A DNA stretch of 9,114 nt from an uncultured Eubacteriales bacterium (GTDB lineage Bacteria > Bacillota > Clostridia > Peptostreptococcales > Anaerovoracaceae), in contig UQXL01000043.1 of the NCBI GenBank assembly GCA_900545135.1, forward strand, positions 1-9,114, written 5' to 3'. A program made the translations under genes and the position numbers. Under the pieces are notes generated by a model. That model saw nothing but the letters and a program-made list of their open reading frames with translations. It was not told the DNA's origin and made no database searches. Positions within the stretch are counted from its first letter, which is position 1. Every line of letters starts with the position of its first letter. Positions 1 to 5,131 of the stretch are shown in pieces.

Positions 1-44
1 TTTTTGATGTGCTTTTTCCTGCTGCTGTTTCATGCAGCTTGGTT

Positions 45-74
45 ATATTACCACCTCTTTCATATCTCTGTCAA
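45..74 (-). promoter_or_regulatory. Leftward sigma-70-type promoter
   Basis: Read on the minus strand there is a perfect -35 box TTGACA (74 to 69), an 18-nt spacer and a -10 box TAATAT (50 to 45). The predicted start is near position 38, so the transcript leaves the window on the left. Its gene is not visible here. An ATG on the minus strand at 33-31 has no ribosome binding site, so I do not call a coding start. The promoter is back to back with the 180-554 gene. Confidence 0.6.
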
Positions 75-110
75 GCGCTTTTTTCTAAAAATTTAAAACT
101 TTTAAAATTA

Positions 111-149
111 TTGTTTATTTATTACATTTATTACTTTATATTGTATAAG
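111..149 (+). promoter_or_regulatory. Possible promoter of the 180-554 gene
   Basis: This very AT-rich stretch holds several weak candidates. The best spaced is TTACAT (122-127), 16 nt, TATAAG (144-149). An alternative is TTGTTT (111-116) with TATATT (137-142), but its 20-nt spacer is too long. A promoter is expected here because the gene is divergent from the leftward promoter at 45-74. The exact boxes are uncertain. Confidence 0.3.
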
Positions 150-179
150 GAAACAATAGAGTAAAAGGAGAAACATATT

Positions 180-554
180 ATGAAAAACAGCAATTCTACT
201 ACTTTGAAAGTCCTCGGCGTAATAATGATAATTTTCGCTATTGTTTATGCCGCTGTGGGAACCCTGACCCTGATGGGCACTTTGAGCAATGTTCTTCCGG
301 GACATGAAAAGGAAGAAGTTATTGTTGTCGCTTTGGCATACGACGTCGCTCTGCTTTCGCTGATATGCGGAATCGTCTGCGTTAAGGGAGCTGCCAAGCA
401 GGCAAAAGTCTTCGGAGCTTTGTTTGCTCTTCTGGGGCTTGTATCATTGGTATACGTTCAGATTACTCAGAGTTCTTTTAATGTATTCGATTTCATGGCA
501 CTGCTTTTCGGAATATCTATATTTTCTGCGGCTAAGAAAATCGACAATAACTAA
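180..554 (+). CDS. Small four-helix membrane protein of unknown function
   Basis: This encodes 124 residues and I do not recognise a family with certainty. After a short polar N-terminus (MKNSNSTTLK) there are about four hydrophobic segments, near residues 9-34, 46-68, 74-92 and 101-117. A polar loop (HEKEE, about residues 42-46) separates the first two, and the tail AAKKIDNN is basic to polar. The size and layout resemble the many small DUF-type membrane proteins of Firmicutes. No catalytic or ligand-binding motif is visible. The start is supported by AAAGGAG at 164-170, 9 nt before the ATG. It is monocistronic: its left neighbour promoter is divergent and its right neighbour gene is convergent. 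Confidence 0.75.
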   Translation: MKNSNSTTLKVLGVIMIIFAIVYAAVGTLTLMGTLSNVLPGHEKEEVIVVALAYDVALLSLICGIVCVKGAAKQAKVFGALFALLGLVSLVYVQITQSSFNVFDFMALLFGISIFSAAKKIDNN

Positions 555-626
555 CCTTACAGCTAGTTGCATCTCACATCACAAGGGCATAGCCTGCCTG
601 ACGGCATGTCCGTCATACTACATAAA
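555..626. other. Short convergent spacer with one small hairpin
   Basis: No gene is seen. A six-base-pair inverted repeat, TGACGG (599-604) and CCGTCA (610-615) with a 5-nt loop, is the only evident structure. It has no T-run, so it is not a terminator by itself. Confidence 0.4.
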
Positions 627-660
627 AAAACTTCAGCTAAGGAATTTAAGCTGAAGTTTT
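627..660. terminator. Bidirectional intrinsic terminator
   Basis: A perfect 12-bp stem pairs AAAACTTCAGCT (627-638) with AGCTGAAGTTTT (649-660) around a 10-nt loop. Read leftward the stem is followed by a run of seven T (630 to 624), which makes it a strong terminator for the transporter, whose TGA stop (663 to 661) abuts the stem. Read rightward it ends in five T and can also stop transcription from the 180-554 gene. Confidence 0.9.
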
Positions 661-1866
661 TCATTGCTTTATTTCTCTTTTGTACATTCCGAGCGCGATG
701 AACAGAATCACCGCAATGGAATTAAACAGGGCGAAAAACAAATATACGGTCTTAGGTCCTGCCACATCTAATATCACGCCGCCTAAAAAAGTGCATACTA
801 TAACGCTCATATTATTTCCTACGGCGTAGAATACTGATATGGCCATGTTAGACAACCTATCTCCTGCTATCTTTCCGAAATATTTGACGACTTCCACCAG
901 GATTATACCGTTGGTCATCCCTTGAAGAAAGAATGTCGAAAGCAGCACAGTGCAGCTCGGCCCTGTGGCATAAAACCCAAATCTGGCTACTGTCAGAAAC
1001 ATGGCCGCAAGCAGAAGTCTCTCTGAGCCCAGCTTTTGGGAAAGCTTAGGAGTCAGAGCCATGAAGGGAGCTTCGCTTCCCGCCATTAGGAGAAAAGCCA
1101 GGCCTATTCCCGCCACATCTCCTCCCTGTTCTTTGAACAGATAACCGAAGTAAGTGTTGTTGGCCACGCTGGTACCCATCAGGAAAAAGACTGATATGAG
1201 TAGTTTAACAAACTTCTTGTTCTTAAACAGCTCCCCCATTCTTATCTTTTCGTTTTCTTCTTTATAGTAAGGCGGCTCGCTTTCCGTAAGGGTGATGACA
1301 GCTGCAGCGGCAAATGTCGCCGCATACATATAGAATATATTTTTCAGTCCGTAACTTTCCGCATATTGACCTGCGATAAATACCGCCGCCGCGAAGCCGA
1401 AAGCCCCTGTAGCCCTTATGGCCGAAAATCTCCGGCTCTTGCTTAATATGAACGCGTCCGAAACTCCGTAAACCGGTCCCTGAAAAAAGTACATGGCGCT
1501 GTAAACCAAGGCATAAAGAGCAAATACTTCCGTAGTCATGCTGACAATACCCATGGCCGCCGCGCCTAAGCACATGCCTGCCAGTATCATCCTTTTTCTG
1601 CTGCTGTTGGAATATACCTTTCCCCAAAACAAACCTGCCAGTATGGCCGTCCCCGTCCCTAGAGAGGTGACAACGCCCACCTGTGTGCCGCTGAAACCTA
1701 TCGAACTCAGATACTGCCCTATGAGAGGGCAGATTATGCCGAGAGGGCAATATATGAAAAAGTACAAAACGGCGCGTTTTAAATCACTGTCGTTCTTTCC
1801 GCTCAATATTGCTCCGGTCGTATTCGCTGCAGCCGGATTTTTTTCAGCAAAATTTTTCATGACCAT
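661..1866 (-). CDS. Major facilitator superfamily transporter
   Basis: This 401-residue protein has about twelve hydrophobic segments, the usual length and topology of a major facilitator superfamily (MFS) secondary transporter in the cytoplasmic membrane. The segments form two six-helix halves joined by a charged cytoplasmic loop (about residues 200-220, rich in E and K). The basic loop YSNSSRKRM after helix 2 sits where MFS proteins carry their loop 2-3 signature. The motif LLMAGSEAPFM in the second half resembles the MFS_1-like/HcaT-LacY-type subgroup. The substrate cannot be read from sequence: sugar, nucleoside, aromatic acid or drug are all open. The roughly 30 polar residues before the first helix are longer than usual. 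The start is supported by GAGGAG, 5 nt before the ATG. Another ATG lies two codons in. It is a single-gene unit with its own promoter and terminator. Confidence 0.88.
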   Translation of the reverse strand: MVMKNFAEKNPAAANTTGAILSGKNDSDLKRAVLYFFIYCPLGIICPLIGQYLSSIGFSGTQVGVVTSLGTGTAILAGLFWGKVYSNSSRKRMILAGMCLGAAAMGIVSMTTEVFALYALVYSAMYFFQGPVYGVSDAFILSKSRRFSAIRATGAFGFAAAVFIAGQYAESYGLKNIFYMYAATFAAAAVITLTESEPPYYKEENEKIRMGELFKNKKFVKLLISVFFLMGTSVANNTYFGYLFKEQGGDVAGIGLAFLLMAGSEAPFMALTPKLSQKLGSERLLLAAMFLTVARFGFYATGPSCTVLLSTFFLQGMTNGIILVEVVKYFGKIAGDRLSNMAISVFYAVGNNMSVIVCTFLGGVILDVAGPKTVYLFFALFNSIAVILFIALGMYKREIKQ

Positions 1867-1890
1867 AAAATCTCCTCTTATAAAAAATTT

Positions 1891-1919
1891 AGTATATCAT
1901 ATCAGAGCTTGGTAAACAA
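1891..1919 (-). promoter_or_regulatory. Promoter of the MFS transporter gene
   Basis: On the minus strand: -35 TTGTTT (1919 to 1914), exactly 17 nt, then -10 TATACT (1896 to 1891). The predicted start is near 1884, giving a leader of under 20 nt that holds the GAGGAG ribosome binding site. No operator repeat is obvious. Confidence 0.7.
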
Positions 1920-1951
1920 TATAAATTGAAAATAATTTTGGAGGTGGGATT

Positions 1952-2659
1952 TTGTTAATCGTAGCAATCAGAACTCTGATCATGTATGCGGCGCTGCTGC
2001 TCTCCGTAAGGATAATGGGAAAGTCAGAGCTTTCCAAGATGTCTCCCTTTCAGCTGGTGATAGTTTTCATGATCGCGGAATTGGCGGCGATACCCATAGA
2101 TTCGTCCGACGCGTCTCTGATAAACGGCCTGGTGGCCATATTCATGCTCATGTTTCTGCAGATATTCATTTCATTTCTGTCCACAAAGAGCGAACTGTTC
2201 AAAAAATTCATCAGCGGTCATCCTACAGTCCTCATCGAAAAAGGCAAATTAAATATAAAAGAGATGACCAGCCTCCGCATAACCACCACCGATCTTTTGG
2301 AGCAGCTGAGGATACAGAACTGTCCTTCTATAAGCGACGTAGAATACGCCATAATGGAATCCAACGGTCAGCTTTCAGTGATACAAAAGGCTGAAAATTC
2401 TCCGGTAACGCCTAAAGATCTGGATCTATCAGTCACACAGGGAGTGCTTCCGGCCATAATCATTTCCGACGGAAATGTCTATGACAGCAATCTAATCTTT
2501 TCCGGAATGAGTCTCGTTCAGTTCGAGGACAGGCTGAGAAAGGTCGGCATAACCAATATGCACGACGTTTTTCTGGCTTTCTGTGACGGAGAAAAGCGTA
2601 TTCACGTATATATGATCGACGAAGGCAGCGGAACTTTCGCAAAGGAGGTCATAATATGA
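1952..2659 (+). CDS. DUF421 (YetF-like) membrane protein
   Basis: This encodes 235 residues with the standard layout of the DUF421/YetF family. Hydrophobic segments near residues 4-22, 34-52 and 57-78 are followed by a soluble C-terminal region from about residue 80 to 220. The family signature GHPTVLIEKGKLN lies just after the last helix, followed by the DLLEQLRIQN stretch typical of these proteins. Biochemical function is unknown for the family; several members occur in spore-forming Firmicutes. The start is a TTG with a near-perfect GGAGGT at 1940-1945, 6 nt upstream. The stop overlaps the ATG of the DUF4363 gene (ATGA), so the two are almost certainly co-transcribed and translationally coupled. 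I found no convincing promoter box for this strand in the 85-nt spacer. Confidence 0.9.
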   Translation: MLIVAIRTLIMYAALLLSVRIMGKSELSKMSPFQLVIVFMIAELAAIPIDSSDASLINGLVAIFMLMFLQIFISFLSTKSELFKKFISGHPTVLIEKGKLNIKEMTSLRITTTDLLEQLRIQNCPSISDVEYAIMESNGQLSVIQKAENSPVTPKDLDLSVTQGVLPAIIISDGNVYDSNLIFSGMSLVQFEDRLRKVGITNMHDVFLAFCDGEKRIHVYMIDEGSGTFAKEVII

Positions 2660-3039
2660 GAGACCTTATAATCTCCGCAGCGATAATGATCGTCCTCATA
2701 GGAGGCTGGCTCATTTTCGACAGCTATTCCGAAAATCATTTGAGTGATTTTGCGGATTATATAATAGACGATATCATTCCGGCAGTGGAAGAAGAAAACT
2801 GGGAGGAAAGCATCGCCATGATAGCTGATTTCAGCGACGACTGGCACGAGTACAGAAAAAAGGCTCTCATGTTTTTAGACACTGATGAAATCAACGAGAT
2901 AGATTTTTGTCTGGCAAAGGCAGAAAAATATATCAAGGCCGAGGATGTTTCAAATTCTTCAGGAGAACTGAATTCTCTCGCAGAGCAGCTGATTTTCATG
3001 TACGAACAGCAGGATATAAAAGCAGCAAACATCCTGTAA
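2656..3039 (+). CDS. DUF4363 family protein, partner of DUF421
   Basis: This encodes 127 residues. One N-terminal hydrophobic helix (about residues 4-22) acts as a signal anchor. The remaining ~100 residues are acidic and mostly helical (for example DFADYIIDDIIPAVEEENWEE) and would lie outside the cytoplasm. The length, layout and position behind DUF421 fit the DUF4363 family, which often accompanies DUF421 in Clostridia. The role is unknown. A perfect AAAGGAGGT (2641-2649) lies 6 nt before the ATG, inside the end of the upstream gene. The gene overlaps DUF421 by 4 nt, which suggests the two products act together. The family assignment rests on remembered pattern and context, so it is less certain than DUF421. 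Confidence 0.78.
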   Translation: MRDLIISAAIMIVLIGGWLIFDSYSENHLSDFADYIIDDIIPAVEEENWEESIAMIADFSDDWHEYRKKALMFLDTDEINEIDFCLAKAEKYIKAEDVSNSSGELNSLAEQLIFMYEQQDIKAANIL

Positions 3040-3045
3040 TGCAGG

Positions 3046-3117
3046 CGGCGCCAAAGCCGCGGCAAGAAACGGCGCCAGAGCTGCGGCAGGAAACGGCGCC
3101 GGAACAGCGGCAAAATC
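3046..3117 (+). repeat. Three 24-bp GC-rich tandem repeats
   Basis: Units lie at 3046-3069, 3070-3093 and 3094-3117, each beginning CGGCGCC. Units 1 and 2 match at 21 of 24 positions and units 2 and 3 at 17 of 24. The block starts 6 nt after the DUF4363 stop and is clearly more GC-rich than its surroundings. Each unit holds the palindrome GGCGCC, so units can pair with each other. The block lies mostly inside a larger inverted repeat. Confidence 0.85.
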
Positions 3118-3133
3118 TTCTTGCCCTGCGGCT
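3055..3133. repeat. Imperfect inverted repeat around the tandem repeats
   Basis: AGCCGC (3055-3060) pairs with GCGGCT (3128-3133), and GGCAAGAA (3061-3068) pairs with TTCTTGCC (3118-3125). This gives 14 bp with a 2-nt bulge at 3126-3127. AGGC (3043-3046) and GCCT (3134-3137) could extend it. There is no T-run after it, so it is not a canonical terminator. It could still protect or end the DUF421-DUF4363 transcript. Its right arm overlaps the -35 box of the folT promoter. Confidence 0.6.
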
Positions 3134-3149
3134 GCCTATGTGTTAATAT
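3121..3149 (+). promoter_or_regulatory. Promoter of the folT riboswitch transcript
   Basis: A -35 TTGCCC (3121-3126), 17-nt spacer and -10 TAATAT (3144-3149) are present. The predicted start is at about 3156-3157, two to three bases before helix P1 of the riboswitch. That coincidence supports the call, because the aptamer would form the very 5' end of the message. Confidence 0.6.
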
Positions 3150-3158
3150 AGTCATCAA

Positions 3159-3313
3159 GTAGAGTAAATATTGTGCGTTAAGTGCTATGAGATGGGATGT
3201 AGCTCATAGACGAAAATCTCCTTTGGCTGGCCAGGCTGGTATCCGGTGATTTTTCTCAGGAAATTTGCCTCTGACCAAACGGGATTGCGGTACAATATTG
3301 CGTCCGCTGCTAC
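3159..3313 (+). ncRNA. Tetrahydrofolate (THF, class I) riboswitch aptamer
   Basis: The conserved core GCGTTAAGTG (3175-3184), GGGATG in the P3 loop (3194-3199), ACGAA (3210-3214), GCGG (3287-3290) and GCGTCCGC (3300-3307) match the THF riboswitch as I know it. Helices are directly visible. P1 is GTAG (3159-3162) with CTAC (3310-3313). P2 is AATATTGT (3167-3174) with ACAATATT (3292-3299), 8 bp perfect. P3 is CTATGAG (3185-3191) with CTCATAG (3203-3209), 7 bp perfect. The pseudoknot is GGATG (3195-3199) with CGTCC (3301-3305), including one G-U pair. P4 is AATCTC (3215-3220) with GGGATT (3281-3286), extended by TTTGG (3222-3226) with CCAAA (3275-3279). The P4 arm (3215-3286, 72 nt) is much longer than in compact members of the class. 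Binding of reduced folate is expected to lower expression of the transporter downstream. Confidence 0.93.
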
Positions 3314-3334
3314 ACTGTTTAAGTTATGGGAAAT

Positions 3335-3381
3335 CATTCTCCTCTCTTTATGGTGTAGTTACACTATAAAGAAAGGAGATG
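3335..3381 (+). promoter_or_regulatory. folT expression platform: RBS-sequestering hairpin
   Basis: A 12-bp stem pairs 3345-3356 (TCTTTATGGTGT) with 3361-3372 around the loop AGTT, with one G-U pair. After a one-by-one mismatch (3344/3373), TCTCCT (3338-3343) pairs with AGGAGA (3374-3379). This buries the folT ribosome binding site AAAGGAG (3372-3378). The alternative partner of GTGTAG (3353-3358) is CTACAC (3310-3315), whose first four bases are the 3' strand of riboswitch P1. P1 formation on ligand binding would therefore free GTGTAG to build the sequestering hairpin. There is no T-run, so control is probably at translation rather than termination. Confidence 0.75.
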
Positions 3382-3386
3382 TTTTT

Positions 3387-3923
3387 TTGGAAAGAAACCA
3401 CGCTTACGGCAATTCTTACAGGCTGGTACTGGTGGCTTTGATGATAGCCCTGACCATTATCGTCAACAGGGTGTTTCCTGCCACTCCGGTATATCACCTC
3501 ACGGTCGATTTCGTGCCTGTTTTCATAATCGCGGTGCTCTTCGGACCTTTCTGGTCAGCCCTCACTTACGCCGTCGCAGACGCAATCGCAGCCATACTGT
3601 TTCCGGTAGGACCTTTCAACCCCGGCATAACCTTCACGCTGCTTCTGATCGGCCTGGCGTTTGGCTTGATCTACTATAAGCGAGACATAAGCGGAAAGTG
3701 GATCTTTATAAGGGCTTTTTTCGCCGCGCTGGCTGCTCTGGCAGTGAAGCTCTTCGGAACTACATATTTTCTGTTCCTGACCTATGGTGCGCCTAACGGC
3801 GCAGGCTACTGGGCATACGTGATCTCAAGAATCCCAAACTGCGCCATATTCGCCGGACTGGTATTCGTCCTTTTGCCTCTGGTGCAGAAGATAATAATAG
3901 AACGAATCAAAAAGCCGCTGTAA
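3387..3923 (+). CDS. folT: FolT, substrate-binding S component of ECF folate transporter
   Basis: This 178-residue integral membrane protein has about five to six hydrophobic segments, the size of an ECF-type S component. The stretches FVPVFIIAVLFGPFWSALTY and ADAIAAILFPVGPFNPG and the RIPN motif near the C-terminus fit the folate-specific FolT family. It should bind folate outside the cell and deliver it with the shared EcfA/EcfA'/EcfT module, which is not encoded here. The THF riboswitch upstream independently supports a folate substrate. The start is a TTG at 3387, 8 nt after AAAGGAG (3372-3378). An in-frame ATG at 3246 would translate through the aptamer and lacks a ribosome binding site, so it is rejected. 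The gene is monocistronic, with a terminator 27 nt downstream. Confidence 0.92.
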   Translation: MERNHAYGNSYRLVLVALMIALTIIVNRVFPATPVYHLTVDFVPVFIIAVLFGPFWSALTYAVADAIAAILFPVGPFNPGITFTLLLIGLAFGLIYYKRDISGKWIFIRAFFAALAALAVKLFGTTYFLFLTYGAPNGAGYWAYVISRIPNCAIFAGLVFVLLPLVQKIIIERIKKPL

Positions 3924-3950
3924 GATCTTAAAAATTTAAAGCGAAATGCT

Positions 3951-3994
3951 AAAAGGAGAATGGAAAGCCTGACAGGCTCTCTGTTCTCCTTTTT
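3951..3994 (+). terminator. Intrinsic terminator after folT
   Basis: AAAAGGAGAA (3951-3960) pairs with TTCTCCTTTT (3984-3993), 10 bp. A second nested stem, AGCCT (3966-3970) with AGGCT (3974-3978), lies inside. The sequence runs into TTTTTAT on the plus strand. Read leftward the T-run is only four bases and lies within the stem, so it could serve the aro operon only weakly. Confidence 0.85.
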
Positions 3995-4098
3995 ATCATG
4001 CTCGGAGTCCGGGTCTGTCGTACCCGACGAGCAGGTTCATATCTGGCGGCCGGCTCGAGCACACGGGCTATTTGAGCATGCGGGCGCACGACCTGCAC
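3995..4098. other. GC-rich convergent spacer, function unknown
   Basis: No gene is seen. The stretch is GC-rich, with CGGGT (4010-4014)/ACCCG (4022-4026) and a longer-range GCAGGT (4031-4036)/ACCTGC (4091-4096) as possible pairings. A poor direct repeat begins GAGCA at 4059 and 4075. It would form the 3' untranslated end of the aro operon transcript. Confidence 0.35.
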
Positions 4099-5127
4099 CT
4101 AAACCATTTCTGCTATTTCACATATCAGTCTTTCGGACTTTTCCCAGCCAAGACACGGGTCGGTTATCGACTGGCCGTAGACGCATCCGTCTATAGGCTG
4201 GCTGCCGTCTTCGATATAGCTTTCTATCATCAGACCTTTCACGATCTTATTTATATCCTCGGAAAGAGACTTGGACTGGAGCACTTCTTTGGCAATCCTT
4301 ATCTGCTCCATGTATTTCTTGCCTGAATTGGCGTGATTGACGTCCACTATGACCGCCGGATTGGCCAATCCCTCCTTATTGTACATATCGCATACGATTT
4401 TGAGATCCTCGTAATGATAGTTAGGTATGGACTGGCCTCTCTTGTTGGTATGGCCTCTGAGTATGGCATGGGCATAAGGATTTCCCCTGCTGACTACTTC
4501 CCAGTTTCTATATATAAATGTATGGGAGCCCTGCGCGGCGGTGATGGAGTTCATCATCACGGAAAGGTCGCCGCTGGTCGGATTCTTCATCCCCACTGGT
4601 ATGTCGAGACCGCTGGCTGTGAGTCTGTGGGACTGGTTTTCAACCGACCTGGCTCCGACGGCTATGTAGACCAGCAAGTCGCTCAAGTATCTGTACTGCT
4701 CAGGATAGAGCATCTCGTCGGCGGTGAAGAAGCCCGTTTCCTCAATAGCTCTGTTATATGTTTCGCTTATGGTAACGATGCGTCTGAGCATGTCGTCGTT
4801 GGTCGTCGGGTCCGGGTGGTGAGGCATGCCCTTGTAACCCATTCCCGTGGTGCGTGGCTTGTTGGTATAGACTCTCGGTATGATGCAGATTTTTTCTTCT
4901 ACCTTGTCCTGCACTTTTCTCAGTCTGGACAAATAATCCAGAACGGCGTCCTCGTTGTCTGCCGAGCATGGCCCTATGAGAAGGATGAACTTATCTTTCC
5001 TGCCTGCTAGAATGTCTTCTATCTCAGCTACCTTTTTTTCCCTCATGGCTTTATATTTTTCGTTTATAGGAAACATTTCCTTTATATCTTTAGGTATAGG
5101 CAGCCTGCGTTTAAATTCCATGTTCAT
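4099..5127 (-). CDS. aroF: DAHP synthase (3-deoxy-D-arabino-heptulosonate 7-phosphate synthase), class I
   Basis: This enzyme condenses phosphoenolpyruvate and erythrose 4-phosphate, the entry step of the shikimate pathway, in the cytoplasm. The 342 residues follow the E. coli AroF/G/H (class I alpha) pattern: LIGPCSADNED (50-60), NKPRTTGMGYKG (89-100), GARSVENQSHR (158-168), VGMKNPTSGD (178-187), VDVNHANSGK (261-270). The four metal ligands are Cys54, His265, Glu302 and Asp323. There is no separate chorismate mutase or ACT domain. Isozyme type (Phe-, Tyr- or Trp-sensitive) cannot be assigned, so the symbol is provisional. The start is placed at ATG 5127: GGGGAG lies 7 nt upstream, inside the end of tyrA. 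A longer frame reaching 5154 would overlap tyrA, and an ATG two codons in is a possible alternative. This is the last gene of the operon. Confidence 0.95.
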   Translation of the reverse strand: MNMEFKRRLPIPKDIKEMFPINEKYKAMREKKVAEIEDILAGRKDKFILLIGPCSADNEDAVLDYLSRLRKVQDKVEEKICIIPRVYTNKPRTTGMGYKGMPHHPDPTTNDDMLRRIVTISETYNRAIEETGFFTADEMLYPEQYRYLSDLLVYIAVGARSVENQSHRLTASGLDIPVGMKNPTSGDLSVMMNSITAAQGSHTFIYRNWEVVSRGNPYAHAILRGHTNKRGQSIPNYHYEDLKIVCDMYNKEGLANPAVIVDVNHANSGKKYMEQIRIAKEVLQSKSLSEDINKIVKGLMIESYIEDGSQPIDGCVYGQSITDPCLGWEKSERLICEIAEMV

Positions 5128-5131
5128 GAGT

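Noticed and set aside
1..33. Minus-strand coding start MKQQQEKAHQK at the left edge
   Set aside because: Only eleven codons are visible, with no ribosome binding site and only a few bases after the predicted transcription start. Too little to call.
1900..1951. Plus-strand promoter for DUF421
   Set aside because: TATA-like words at 1920-1925 and AATAAT at 1931-1936 exist, but no -35 of acceptable quality lies at the right distance. A promoter must be near, but I cannot place it.
3046..3117. CRISPR array
   Set aside because: The three 24-bp units are directly adjacent, with no unique spacers between them, and no cas gene is present.
2907..3146. Plus-strand frame with an 8-residue peptide repeat
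   Set aside because: It overlaps the DUF4363 gene in another frame and lacks a ribosome binding site. The peptide repeat simply reflects the 24-bp DNA repeat, whose length is divisible by three.
3246..3386. N-terminal extension of FolT from an ATG at 3246
   Set aside because: It would translate through the riboswitch aptamer and expression platform, has no ribosome binding site, and adds residues unlike any S component. The TTG at 3387 has a well-placed AAAGGAG.
4010..4026. Hairpin CGGGT/ACCCG as the aro operon terminator
   Set aside because: The stem is only 5 bp and no T-run follows in either direction.
4333..5010. 225-residue plus-strand frame opposite DAHP synthase
   Set aside because: It is antisense to a gene with complete active-site motifs, has low-complexity composition and no ribosome binding site. 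It is a shadow frame.
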